The position numbers were made by a program, and so were the translations under genes. A stretch of DNA of 64,000 nt from Pseudoalteromonas sp. 3D05. GTDB taxonomy: Bacteria > Pseudomonadota > Gammaproteobacteria > Enterobacterales > Alteromonadaceae. Positions 37,668 through 46,486 of the stretch are shown in pieces. Position 1 is the first letter of the stretch; each line of letters starts with the position of its first letter. The notes under the pieces were generated by a model that saw only the letters and a program-made list of their open reading frames with translations, had not been told where the DNA came from and did no database searches. The DNA lies in the NCBI RefSeq assembly GCF_002723455.1, contig NZ_PDUS01000017.1, positions 1 to 64,000 of the forward strand, written 5' to 3'.

Positions 37668-37863
37668 AACCTGAACTCTGGATAATAAATCTATCTCCAG
37701 CGGCTACTTTCAACGCTAACTGCGTTGAATTTACATGCAATAGGCCAGCTATTGACGCGTAAATTCGCCTTGTTATCGCTAAAAGTCTCCGGCTGGAGAC
37801 GAACAAATATATTTGTGATTTAATATCAATACATTAGTACATCTCTTAACCCGAGTTCAGGTT
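37668..37863. repeat. About 196-bp inverted-repeat (MITE-like) element
   Basis: AACCTGAACTC at the left and GAGTTCAGGTT at the right are inverted ends. Inside, nested inverted pieces include CTCCAGC/GCTGGAG, GAATTTAC/GTAAATTC and CAATAG/CTATTG around a centre near 37746. The right end supplies the last bases of the ushA stop region. The whole stretch 37512-37861 holds nothing else but the hairpin at 37612. Confidence 0.6.
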
Positions 37864-39496
37864 ATTTAGGTGCAAACGCTGCAGCACTGATTGGGCTGTT
37901 TTCTGTAAAAAAACGTTTTAATGCTTGGGCATCAGTTTCGTCAGTGCTCACAAACCCTTGACGATCAGTCAATGTGGGATATCCATCACCGCCAGAGGCA
38001 TTATAACTGTTAATACTCATACGGTAGGTCGCGCTTAAGTCCAGTGGCTGGCCATTAATAAGTACACTGACTAATTTTCCGTTTTCGCGCTTGAAACGCA
38101 TTTTATGATACTGCATGTAAGCGCCAGCATCGGGTGGGAAGCTTGTTACAACGTCTAAGTAATCCCATAAATCTTGGCCTTGCCAATCCATGTAAGTAAT
38201 ACGATTTTTAAAAGGGTGAACTTTTAAGATGTCCTTGTAACTGACTTCACCAGCAGCAATGCTATCGCGAATACCACCGCCACTAATAATTCCAAAATCT
38301 GCGCCGACTGTACTCATTTGAGCCGCTATAATTACGCGTGCTAAATTAGTTTGTTGATAACGTACTTTGTTGCGGTCACCTTCTAATTTTGCGTCAACAA
38401 AGCCGATTTTGCCTTCAATTTGTTTCGCACCTTTTGCTTGGTAGTTAGCTAAAAATGACTTGAGCTCAGGGTTAGGTGTAATGTACTTTGCAGCTAAAAC
38501 AGGTTTTGTAGTGCCGTCAGCTTGTGGTTGTTCTATGTATAGATTTACAGGGAGTAATTTGTAATCAATTAATGTGAGTTGGCCGTTTTGTAGTTTAAAT
38601 TCAGCTTTACCTACATATTTTCCCCATTCATGTGCTTGCATGATCCAAGTACCATTTTGCTGATCTGGTTTACAAGCTTTACCTGGGCCAAAATTATCAT
38701 CATTGATGTTTTTATCTGCCATACAAATCGGCTCTTGAGAGTGGCCGCCGATGATCATATCCAGTGTGTTTTTAGGGAGTGAACGAGCAAGTGTTACATC
38801 GCCTGGCGCATTAATACCAAATGCAGCATCTACATAGTGGCCCATATGCGTTACGGCAATGGTAATGTCTGGTTGGTATTGCTGATTGATTTTGTTTACC
38901 AATGTGTTGGTCACGTCTATCGGCTCTTTGAACTCTAAACCGCCAATATATTGAGGATTACCAATTTTAGCTGTATCGGTAGTGGTTAAGCCAATAACTG
39001 CAATTTTAAGTCCTTGCTTATCAAATACCTTATAAGGCTGAAATGCATTTTCACCGGTTTTTTTATCAAAAATATTAGCTGATAATAAGGGAAAGTTTGC
39101 CCATTGCTGTTGTTTCTTTAATACACTTAAAGGGTTGTCAAATTCGTGATTCCCCAATGCCATTGCATCATAGCCTATCAACGACATACCTTTAAAATCT
39201 GGCTCGGCAAATTGTAAATCAGACTCAGGTATACCTGTATTTATATCGCCACCAGAAAGCAGTAAAACAGCATGGCCTTGTTTTTGTGCATCATTTCGCA
39301 ATTGATCAATCAACGTTTTGCGTGCCGCCATACCATACTCGCCTTTTTCATTGTGCCAAAAGCGACCATGATTATCATTGGTATGTAAGACAGTTAAATA
39401 GCGAGCTTCATTTGAAGAGGTTGATTCGTGTTGGGGGGGGTTATTACTACAAGCAGAAACACTTAATAGTAAGAGAAAACTAATAATTACGCGCAT
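37862..39496 (-). CDS. ushA: UshA 5'-nucleotidase / UDP-sugar hydrolase, lipoprotein form
   Basis: A 544-residue protein highly similar to UshA: H-T-N-D-N-H-G-R-F-W, G-G-D-I-N-T-G-I-P-E-S-D, G-N-H-E-F-D-N-P-L and G-G-H-S-Q-E-P-I-C-M are the metal-binding motifs, followed by the nucleotidase C-terminal domain. The N-terminus is a lipoprotein signal (L-S-V-S-A-C), unlike the soluble periplasmic E. coli enzyme. It frees nucleosides from nucleotides and UDP-sugars in the periplasm. A run of eight C on the coding strand (39433-39440) sits directly after the lipobox and could slip. Its neighbours, an S1/P1 nuclease and a PhnD-like sensor, support a nucleotide-use role. Confidence 0.93.
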   Translation of the reverse strand: MRVIISFLLLLSVSACSNNPPQHESTSSNEARYLTVLHTNDNHGRFWHNEKGEYGMAARKTLIDQLRNDAQKQGHAVLLLSGGDINTGIPESDLQFAEPDFKGMSLIGYDAMALGNHEFDNPLSVLKKQQQWANFPLLSANIFDKKTGENAFQPYKVFDKQGLKIAVIGLTTTDTAKIGNPQYIGGLEFKEPIDVTNTLVNKINQQYQPDITIAVTHMGHYVDAAFGINAPGDVTLARSLPKNTLDMIIGGHSQEPICMADKNINDDNFGPGKACKPDQQNGTWIMQAHEWGKYVGKAEFKLQNGQLTLIDYKLLPVNLYIEQPQADGTTKPVLAAKYITPNPELKSFLANYQAKGAKQIEGKIGFVDAKLEGDRNKVRYQQTNLARVIIAAQMSTVGADFGIISGGGIRDSIAAGEVSYKDILKVHPFKNRITYMDWQGQDLWDYLDVVTSFPPDAGAYMQYHKMRFKRENGKLVSVLINGQPLDLSATYRMSINSYNASGGDGYPTLTDRQGFVSTDETDAQALKRFFTENSPISAAAFAPK

Positions 39497-39583
39497 AATG
39501 TGACCCGTGTTGTCAGATGCTGTTCATTAAACGCGTAGTTTAAACTAAATTTATGACTAAATAACGTTTACAGCGCTACTTTT

Positions 39584-39766
39584 TTAGTTTTCAGTCTCTA
39601 ATTGTCCTGTTGCCGCTAATTGCCTGCGGTTTAGTTCCTGCTCAGCGAGTGCTGATTTTTCATGATTGTTACCCACCATCCAATTTAAAAAACTGGCTGG
39701 GAGCTTTGTATACGACTGACCTTGATGTAACCCAAAGTCGCAAATATGCTCATTGCTTTGTGACAT
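39584..39766 (-). CDS. Small protein resembling DUF3820
   Basis: A 60-residue protein with F-G-L-H-Q-G-Q-S-Y-T-K-L-P-A-S-F-L-N-W-M and a C-terminal A-E-Q-E-L-N-R-R. This follows the DUF3820 pattern (G-K-H-K-G, L-P, Y-L-x-W, then E-L-x-R-R), a small family of uncertain role. AGGA lies nine bases ahead of the ATG. It stands alone between ushA and the cyclophilin gene. Confidence 0.55.
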   Translation of the reverse strand: MSQSNEHICDFGLHQGQSYTKLPASFLNWMVGNNHEKSALAEQELNRRQLAATGQLETEN

Positions 39767-40029
39767 GACGGTTGATCCTGTTGTGTGTTTTTGTTGTCGC
39801 GGTCATCCTAACAAATTAAAACCATGGAATTGAGATCATTTAGTTTTAAGCAGCGTCTCTTTATAACGTCAACGAATAAAGAACAAGGTGTAAGTAAGTG
39901 TAACTCGATTGTAACCGTTTTGAGTTGATTTGTATTATTAATGGTTTGCAGCTCGTAATTGATGCAGTGTTTGTATAGTATTTTCATTAAATTTACATAA
40001 GAACAACACTGTAACTGGAAACAAAAACA

Positions 40030-40776
40030 ATGAAAAAAATGATATTAGCAGGGCTTCTAGCGGTCACAACATTTGCCAGCAGCGCGACTGTTGTTGAAAT
40101 GCAAACCTCGCAAGGAACCATCACTATCAATTTATTTGATCAACACACACCGAAAACAGTTGAAAACTTTTTGAGTTATGTTGATAACGAATTGTATAAC
40201 AACACAGTGATTCACCGCTCAGTTAGTAACTTTGTGATTCAAGGTGGTGGATTCACCTATAACAATGAGTTTAAAGCAATTGAGACATCAGATGCTGTTG
40301 ATAACGAGCCTGTTTTATCAAATGTAAAAGGCACTATCGCTATGGCAAAGTTGGGCAATGATGCAAACAGTGCGACCAGCCAATGGTTTTTTAATTTAAA
40401 AGACAACAGCGCAAATTTAGATAATCAAAATGGTGGTTTTACTGTATTTGGCCAAATTACGACAGATAGCTATGCTGTAATTGATGCAATTCGTGAGCTA
40501 ACACATTGCGGTGAAATACCTGTTGTAGACATCACCACCGAGCAGTGTGCTGATCCAGATACTGTTATAACATCTGCTAATTTAGTCTCGATTAACAGTG
40601 TTGTTGTTTTGGATGATGATCCAAACTCGTCAATAAACTTATCGCCAAAAGAAAATACAAGTAATAATGACGATGGTTTGATTGTTACTCCTGATGAGGG
40701 TAGCTCTAGTGGCGCTATTGGCTGGTTTGTACTGCCGTTGGTGTTATTCGGCTTTAAACGCCGTCGCACTGTTTAG
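40030..40776 (+). CDS. Secreted cyclophilin with C-terminal sorting-like tail
   Basis: A 248-residue peptidyl-prolyl isomerase with a signal peptide (1-19, A-S-S-A). The cyclophilin domain (about 20-185) has G-T-I-T-I-N-L-F, F-V-I-Q-G-G-G-F and S-Q-W-F-F-N-L-K-D-N. It speeds folding of proteins outside the inner membrane. A Ser/Asn/Asp linker follows and the protein ends in a hydrophobic segment plus K-R-R-R, with G-S-S-S-G-A-I-G-W before it; this looks like a GlyGly-CTERM-type anchor cut by rhombosortase. It ends at a strong hairpin. Confidence 0.85.
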   Translation: MKKMILAGLLAVTTFASSATVVEMQTSQGTITINLFDQHTPKTVENFLSYVDNELYNNTVIHRSVSNFVIQGGGFTYNNEFKAIETSDAVDNEPVLSNVKGTIAMAKLGNDANSATSQWFFNLKDNSANLDNQNGGFTVFGQITTDSYAVIDAIRELTHCGEIPVVDITTEQCADPDTVITSANLVSINSVVVLDDDPNSSINLSPKENTSNNDDGLIVTPDEGSSSGAIGWFVLPLVLFGFKRRRTV

Positions 40777-40785
40777 GCATTTATA

Positions 40786-40817
40786 AATAGTGCTATCAAC
40801 TGTTTGATAGCACTATT
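40786..40817. terminator. Bidirectional terminator, cyclophilin/MAPEG
   Basis: AATAGTGCTATCAA and TTGATAGCACTATT are perfect 14-base arms around a 4-base loop between convergent genes. Confidence 0.8.
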
Positions 40818-40827
40818 AAATGCGTTA

Positions 40828-41247
40828 TTAAACGCTAAATACGCGCAAAACAATTAGTACCCACAGTACTAGAATCATTAAGCAACCAAGTAAAAAGCTG
40901 TAATAACGTGGTTTTACATTATTTGCACCGACATGAATCAGCGTGTGCACAATTCTTGATACCACAAATCCCCATGCAACGGCTGTGAATAAAGTGCCTA
41001 CTGCGTTCATTTGCATTGCAGCTAGGCATGCAATGAAGAAAAATACTGGCATTTCGAACTGATTGATAAAATTTCTATCTGCCACTCTTACTCTGTCTCC
41101 TGCGTGTTCGAGTTTCATGGTCGCGAAATCAGACATTGAAATTGTTTTGTTTTTTGCAGCAGCGAAACGACGACGCCCCATAATTACCATAACGGTAAAA
41201 GTTAATAAAACCTGTGCAAACATCGCCAATAACAAATACTTATCCAT
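40828..41247 (-). CDS. MAPEG-family membrane protein
   Basis: A 139-residue protein with four membrane helices and the MAPEG patterns R-V-A-D-R-N-F-I-N-Q-F-E-M-P-V-F-F and R-I-V-H-T-L-I-H. MAPEG proteins (PF01124) include glutathione-dependent enzymes of eicosanoid and detoxification paths; in bacteria the role is mostly unknown. AAAGGACTCAAA gives a clear ribosome site. The 5' part overlaps no real gene, though a shadow frame of the M16 peptidase extends upstream here. Confidence 0.85.
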   Translation of the reverse strand: MDKYLLLAMFAQVLLTFTVMVIMGRRRFAAAKNKTISMSDFATMKLEHAGDRVRVADRNFINQFEMPVFFFIACLAAMQMNAVGTLFTAVAWGFVVSRIVHTLIHVGANNVKPRYYSFLLGCLMILVLWVLIVLRVFSV

Positions 41248-41407
41248 TTTGAGTCCTTTTTATTATTTAATTATAAAACTTGCTCAGACTAACAGTTTGT
41301 TTTTGCAATTTACAATGTGTTACAAAGTAAATAGGAAAATGATTGCAAGCATTTTGATATTTACCGATCATTCAAACAATACATTAAGTGATGGATTAGC
41401 CCTGAAT

Positions 41408-44290
41408 ATGAAAAAAATTATTACCCTAAGTGCAATAGCGCTTGCTGTTTTATCAGGTTGCGGCACAACTACAACAACACCCGTTCAACAAAATACTGCA
41501 TTATTATCAGATACCTTAGTAATAAGCCCAAATGACAATCGCGAATATAAAACGCTTAAGTTAGCGAATAACATTGAAGTGATTTTAGTCTCAGATCCAA
41601 GTGCAGAAAAGTCAGCAGCGGCACTGAGTGTAGGGGTAGGTTTATTACATGATCCTATGAGCCAGCAAGGCATGGCGCACTATTTAGAGCATATGTTGTT
41701 TTTAGGCACAGAGCGCTACCCAGACACTAAAGGCTACTCTGATTTCATGACTAAAAATGGTGGTGCCCACAACGCCTACACTTGGCTTGATATCACTAAT
41801 TACATGTTTAAAGTAAATAACGATGCCTACGATGAAGCCCTTGACCGCTTTGCCGATTTCTTTAAATCGCCTAAGCTTTATCCTGAATACACAGATAAAG
41901 AAAAAAACGCCGTAAACGCCGAGTGGTCAATGCGCCGTGAAATGGACTTTTTTGGCCAATTTAAACTGGCACGTAAAATGATGGGCGATCACCCAGCTAA
42001 CCGCTTTTTAATTGGTAACCTTGAAACGCTTGGTGATAAAGAAGGCAGCTCACTGCATAAAGAAACCGTCGATTTCTACAACAAATATTACTCTTCAAAT
42101 ATTATGAAAGTGGCAATGATTTCTAATTTACCACTGAGCGAAATGGAAGCAAAAGCACAAACGTACTTTGCAGATATTGAAGACAAAGAAATCGAAGAAC
42201 CAACAGTCACTAAGAAGCTTGATTTTGATAACGTTGGCGGAAAACGTGTTCATTACGCACCAAACGAAGACGTAAAACAGTTACAGCTTGATTTTACTAT
42301 AGTTGATAATAGCGATGAATTTGCGGTTAAACCAAATCGCTTTGTTGCTTACCTGCTCAGTAATGAAATGCAGGGAAGCCCAGCGCAAATATTGCGTGAT
42401 AAAGGCTGGGTTTCGCAATTATCAGCAAGTAGTTCTCCTACGCACTACGGCAACTATGGTGCACTTACGGTTGATATACAGCTGACCGATGAGGGTATGA
42501 AGAATCGTGAAACAATAGTCGCGACTATTATGCAATATATCGATCTTATTAAAAAAGAAGGGGTTGATAGCAAATACTTTAATGAAATTCGTACATCGTT
42601 AAATAATCAATTCCAATTCTTAGAAAAGGGCGACGAATTTGGTTATGTTAGTAACCTCGCTGGCAGCATGCAAGAGTACCCAATTAATCATGCTATTAAT
42701 GCGCCGTATCATTATGCGAAGTTTGATGCTGATGCGATAAACAATGTGCTTAAGCAATTAAACGCCGACACTCTGCGAGTTTGGTATACATCTAAGCAAG
42801 AAGAAACCGATTCACAATTACATTTTTACGATGGTAAATATCGCATTGAAGATATTAGCGATGAAGAGATTGCCAGCTGGGACAAGCCAAGTGAGTTTGA
42901 CCTTGCACTGCCAACGGTAAACCGTTTATTGCCTGAAAGCTTTGCTATTAAAACCGCTGAATTCGGTGAGCAAGAAAACCCAGAGTTAGTCTATGACAAA
43001 CAAGGCGTAAAAGTATGGCGCCAAGCAAGTCAAAACTTTGCTGAGCAACCTAAAGGTTTAGTCGAAGTGTATTTAAATACACCTGACGCACTCACAGATA
43101 TTAAAGCCAAAGTACTGTATTCAGTATGGGCTGATCTATATAATTTACAACAAAGTAAATTAAGCACTGAGGCTGCGGTTGCAGGCATGAGTGTAGGTTT
43201 AGAAGCAAGTAATGGCTTGATCTTATCACTAAGTGGTTTTACGGATAAGCAAGATGTATTGTTGGCACAAGCGCTTGAATCAATTAATGTTCAAACAACG
43301 CAGCAAGGCTTAGCGCAAGCGCTAGACCGCTTCCAACGTGGCTTACTGAATAAACAAAAGCAATTTCCTTTCTATCAAGCATTTGACGAATACTCAAAGC
43401 TGATCAGAACCGGCAGCTTTGATACGGACGAATTAATTAAAACCGCCCAATCAATTACCCTTGCAGATTTTGAGCAATTAAAACAACATACATTTAGCAA
43501 TAATGAACTGCGTGTATTTACCTTTGGTAACTACAACCAACAAGATGTTGAAGCCATTGCAAAAGAGCTAACAGATGTTTTACCTAACAATCATCAATCT
43601 ACAGCCTTTGCGCGCAGTAAAGCGTGGTTACCGCAAGTAGGTGAAACCATCGTTTTACAAAAAGACATTGATGTTGCGGATGTAGCGATCATCGATATGA
43701 CTGTGCACCCAATCGCCGGTTATAAGCAAAAAGCGCAAGCACAAGTATTACAAGATCACTTTAGAACTATCGCGTTTGACAAAATGCGTACCGAAGAGCA
43801 GCTAGCCTATGCCGTAGGTGCACTTGCTCGCCCAATCGAAGATTACTCAGCAATTGGCCTGTTTATTCAAACACCAGTAAAAGGTCCTAAAGAAATGCAA
43901 GCGCGTTTCGAGACGTTCAAAAAGCAATACGCTGTTGAGCTTGATAATATGAGCGAGGAGACATTTGCTCAGCTTAAAAATGCATCCCTTGTTTCGCTTA
44001 AAGAGCAGCCTAAAAACTTAAGTGATGAAATGGGCCCATTGATTGGTGATTGGTACCGCGAGAACTTTGACTTTGATTCAAGAGCAAAGCTAATCGCAGA
44101 AGTAGAAAAAGTCACCCTTGCGGATATTAAAGACTATTACAAACAAACCATGCTAAACCCAGAAGCTGCACGGTTAAATGTGCAATTACGTGGTAGTAAA
44201 TTTGCCGACAAAGCGTTCGCAGACTTACCAAAGCAAACAAAAGTCACAGACTTACAAGCGCACTTTGATGGTATTAAATTGCAAAAGTAA
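41408..44290 (+). CDS. Pitrilysin-like M16 zinc peptidase, lipoprotein
   Basis: With the ATG at 41408 the protein is 960 residues, close to E. coli pitrilysin (about 962). The start is a lipoprotein signal ending L-A-V-L-S-G-C. The zinc motif H-Y-L-E-H (inverted HxxEH) is near residue 95 and is followed by N-A-E-W-S-M-R-R, where the third ligand lies. Three more M16-like domains follow. The enzyme degrades peptides at the cell envelope. The longer reading from 41063 would spoil the signal peptide, so I reject it. Ribosome site is weak. Confidence 0.88.
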   Translation: MKKIITLSAIALAVLSGCGTTTTTPVQQNTALLSDTLVISPNDNREYKTLKLANNIEVILVSDPSAEKSAAALSVGVGLLHDPMSQQGMAHYLEHMLFLGTERYPDTKGYSDFMTKNGGAHNAYTWLDITNYMFKVNNDAYDEALDRFADFFKSPKLYPEYTDKEKNAVNAEWSMRREMDFFGQFKLARKMMGDHPANRFLIGNLETLGDKEGSSLHKETVDFYNKYYSSNIMKVAMISNLPLSEMEAKAQTYFADIEDKEIEEPTVTKKLDFDNVGGKRVHYAPNEDVKQLQLDFTIVDNSDEFAVKPNRFVAYLLSNEMQGSPAQILRDKGWVSQLSASSSPTHYGNYGALTVDIQLTDEGMKNRETIVATIMQYIDLIKKEGVDSKYFNEIRTSLNNQFQFLEKGDEFGYVSNLAGSMQEYPINHAINAPYHYAKFDADAINNVLKQLNADTLRVWYTSKQEETDSQLHFYDGKYRIEDISDEEIASWDKPSEFDLALPTVNRLLPESFAIKTAEFGEQENPELVYDKQGVKVWRQASQNFAEQPKGLVEVYLNTPDALTDIKAKVLYSVWADLYNLQQSKLSTEAAVAGMSVGLEASNGLILSLSGFTDKQDVLLAQALESINVQTTQQGLAQALDRFQRGLLNKQKQFPFYQAFDEYSKLIRTGSFDTDELIKTAQSITLADFEQLKQHTFSNNELRVFTFGNYNQQDVEAIAKELTDVLPNNHQSTAFARSKAWLPQVGETIVLQKDIDVADVAIIDMTVHPIAGYKQKAQAQVLQDHFRTIAFDKMRTEEQLAYAVGALARPIEDYSAIGLFIQTPVKGPKEMQARFETFKKQYAVELDNMSEETFAQLKNASLVSLKEQPKNLSDEMGPLIGDWYRENFDFDSRAKLIAEVEKVTLADIKDYYKQTMLNPEAARLNVQLRGSKFADKAFADLPKQTKVTDLQAHFDGIKLQK

Positions 44291-44321
44291 CAAATGCTAA
44301 TATAAGTAGTATAAACACATT

Positions 44322-44349
44322 AAGCCCAAGCAATTGCTTGGGCTTTTTT
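44322..44349 (+). terminator. Terminator of the M16 peptidase gene
   Basis: AAGCCCAAGC and GCTTGGGCTT pair around AATT and are followed by a run of T to 44349. Confidence 0.85.
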
Positions 44350-44419
44350 GTAATAAATAAAAAGTTGCGAACCTTTTACTAAGCTAAACCGTCTTGTAAA
44401 AAAGAGATAAAGGAATTGC

Positions 44420-44938
44420 ATGGATTCGACGCAAATAACGCTTGCTGTCATTAATGCGCAGCAGGGCGATGAGTTAGCTTTTAACTCATTATGTAACTGT
44501 TTATACAAACCAAGCTTTCTCTTTGCGATGAAACTGAGCAAGCAGACGGATTTAGCGAAGGATATTACTCAAGAAGCGTGGGCTGTAGTGGCAAAAGATA
44601 TTCGAAAACTAAAAGAGCCCAGTGTATTTAAAGCGTGGCTATTTAGAGTGGTGTATCACAAATTCATAGATACAACCCGACAAAGCAGAGGCTACGAGAG
44701 TTTTCAGCTAGGTAAGCATGAACAAATAAGAGATATAACAAGTAGTAATGAGCAATCAATTGATTTACTCAAACTAATAAATAACCTGCCAGATAGTGAA
44801 CGGCACAGTATCTACTTATTTTATCTAGAGCAAATGTCGATTAGTGACATCGCCTTAATAACGGATGTAGCGGTTGGGACAGTTAAGTCACGCTTGCACC
44901 GAGCAAGAGATCAGTTGGCAGTATGGTTAAATGAATAA
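44420..44938 (+). CDS. ECF RNA polymerase sigma factor
   Basis: A 172-residue sigma factor with D-L-A-K-D-I-T-Q-E-A-W (region 2) and I-A-L-I-T-D-V-A-V-G-T-V-K-S-R-L-H-R-A-R-D-Q-L (region 4). AAGGAATTGC precedes the ATG. It is the first gene of a four-gene set with a DUF6768-like membrane protein, a DUF1287 protein and a DUF1801 protein. The next gene likely serves as its anti-sigma factor, though it has no typical zinc motif. Confidence 0.92.
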   Translation: MDSTQITLAVINAQQGDELAFNSLCNCLYKPSFLFAMKLSKQTDLAKDITQEAWAVVAKDIRKLKEPSVFKAWLFRVVYHKFIDTTRQSRGYESFQLGKHEQIRDITSSNEQSIDLLKLINNLPDSERHSIYLFYLEQMSISDIALITDVAVGTVKSRLHRARDQLAVWLNE

Positions 44939-44950
44939 TTGGAGAGAATG

Positions 44951-45334
44951 ATGATGAATTTTGATGAAAAAATTAAACAGAGTTTGCAAGCAGAGCAACA
45001 CAATTTAGAGTCTATTTTAGAGAGTGATCCTGGCTTATTTAAGCAGCTTAGCGGTGTGTATAATGGAAATATGCGACGTTGGACTATTTTAGGGACGTTT
45101 TTCGCTTTTATACTCACAGCCATTTTTATATTATCAGCGTATCAATTTTTTAATTCCGAGCAGCAATTGTTTTGGGCAGTGTGTTTTGTGAGTAGTTTAA
45201 TGATGCAAATTGCAATAAAGCTGTGGCTGTTTATGGAAATGAACCGACAATCGATAATGAAAGAGATCAAGCGAAGCGAGCTTGAGATTAGGCTGGTGCT
45301 CAGTGAGCATTTAACCTCTAACAGTCGAACCTAA
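44951..45334 (+). CDS. Two-helix membrane protein, DUF6768-like, possible anti-sigma factor
   Basis: About 127 residues with an N-terminal amphipathic part (D-E-K-I-K-Q-S-L-Q-A-E), a helix near 40-60 and a second near 72-90, then a charged tail. This resembles DUF6768, often next to ECF sigma genes. A ribosome site GGAGAG (44941-44946) fits ATG at 44951 or 44954; a TTG at 44939 is less likely. It begins about 12 bases after the sigma stop, so a partner role is probable. Confidence 0.6.
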   Translation: MMNFDEKIKQSLQAEQHNLESILESDPGLFKQLSGVYNGNMRRWTILGTFFAFILTAIFILSAYQFFNSEQQLFWAVCFVSSLMMQIAIKLWLFMEMNRQSIMKEIKRSELEIRLVLSEHLTSNSRT

Positions 45335-45352
45335 ACTAAAAAGGAAAATGCA

Positions 45353-45973
45353 ATGCAGTTAAGATCGCTAGGTGTTAATACTAATCATTTATTGTTACTG
45401 ACTCTCTCTTTATTGTTTTCTGCTTTTAGTTATAGCAATACATTTACTGATGGATTGGTAAACGCCGCAAATGAAAGAACAGCGCACACTGTACGTTATG
45501 ACGGTGCTTATCATCGTATTGCATACCCAAATGGAGACGTACCTGCCAATATTGGCGTGTGCACCGATGTCATTATTCGCAGTTACCGAACACTTGGGAT
45601 TGATTTACAACAATTAGTGCATGAAGACATGCGCGATAATTTCTCATCTTATCCTTCGACAAGAATATGGGGCTTAACTAAGCCCGATAGCAATATTGAT
45701 CATCGCAGAGTGCCCAACTTACAAACTTTTTTTAAACGTCACGGTACTGTGCTAGCTATAACTAATGATGCTGATAGCTATAAAGCGGGTGATATTGTTA
45801 CGTGGATGCTACCAGGTAATCTGCCGCATATAGGTATCGTGGTAAATGAGCTCGCGCCAGATAACAAAACGCCGCTTATTGTGCATAACATCGGAGCTGG
45901 GCCACAACGAGAAGATGTGCTGTTTAGCTATAAAATCACCGGGCATTACCGGTATAAGCCTGCTGAACTATAA
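45353..45973 (+). CDS. Exported DUF1287 protein
   Basis: A 206-residue protein with a signal peptide (about 1-29, F-S-Y-S). The domain has G-V-C-T-D-V-I-I-R-S-Y-R, D-H-R-R-V-P-N-L and G-D-I-V-T-W with L-P-H-I-G-I-V, the DUF1287 signature, with a Cys and a His that resemble a papain-like (NlpC/P60) pair. Such a protein may act on the cell wall, but no activity is shown. AAGGA is seven bases ahead of the ATG. Confidence 0.85.
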   Translation: MQLRSLGVNTNHLLLLTLSLLFSAFSYSNTFTDGLVNAANERTAHTVRYDGAYHRIAYPNGDVPANIGVCTDVIIRSYRTLGIDLQQLVHEDMRDNFSSYPSTRIWGLTKPDSNIDHRRVPNLQTFFKRHGTVLAITNDADSYKAGDIVTWMLPGNLPHIGIVVNELAPDNKTPLIVHNIGAGPQREDVLFSYKITGHYRYKPAEL

Positions 45974-45990
45974 AGGAAATATTTAAAATT

Positions 45991-46395
45991 ATGGATGAAA
46001 ACGTAAAGCAAAAGTTTACGACTTACCCTGACAATATTGCGGTGTTATTGCACGATATTCGAAATTTAATTTTTGGCGTTGCCGCACAAGATGGTATCAC
46101 CGAACTTGAAGAAACCTTGAAATGGGGAGAGCCGAGTTATATCTCAAAAAGTGGTTCCACAATCCGATTTGATTATAAAGATAAAGCACCGCAGCAATTT
46201 TGTATTTACTTTAACTGTAATACAAAGCTGGTGGAGACATTTAAAGAGTTATACGGCGATACCTTTGTCTATCAAGGTAACCGTGCGTTGGTGTTTGAGC
46301 TTGATCAAGCATTGCCGAACAAGGAACTTGCTCATTGTATCTCTTTGGCACTGCGCTACAAAAAAATAAAGCACCTGCCAATGCTAGGTGCTTAA
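45991..46395 (+). CDS. DUF1801 protein (YdhG-like)
   Basis: A 134-residue cytosolic protein with L-E-E-T-L-K-W-G-E-P-S-Y and R-F-D-Y-K-D-K-A-P, and an L-A-L-R-Y-K tail: DUF1801/YdhG-like, of unknown role. AAGGAAATATTT precedes the start, and the gap to the DUF1287 gene is 17 bases, so it is probably in that operon. Confidence 0.8.
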   Translation: MDENVKQKFTTYPDNIAVLLHDIRNLIFGVAAQDGITELEETLKWGEPSYISKSGSTIRFDYKDKAPQQFCIYFNCNTKLVETFKELYGDTFVYQGNRALVFELDQALPNKELAHCISLALRYKKIKHLPMLGA

Positions 46396-46486
46396 ATTTA
46401 GTGAGTGATTAGCGCGGCGTAAAGCTGAGCCTACGTGAAGGACGACGGCTCAAACCTTTAACTACGCAAATTCGCGCTCACACTTT

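Noticed and set aside
41063..41407. A longer M16 peptidase start
   Set aside because: It would run through the MAPEG gene and destroy the lipoprotein signal seen at 41408.
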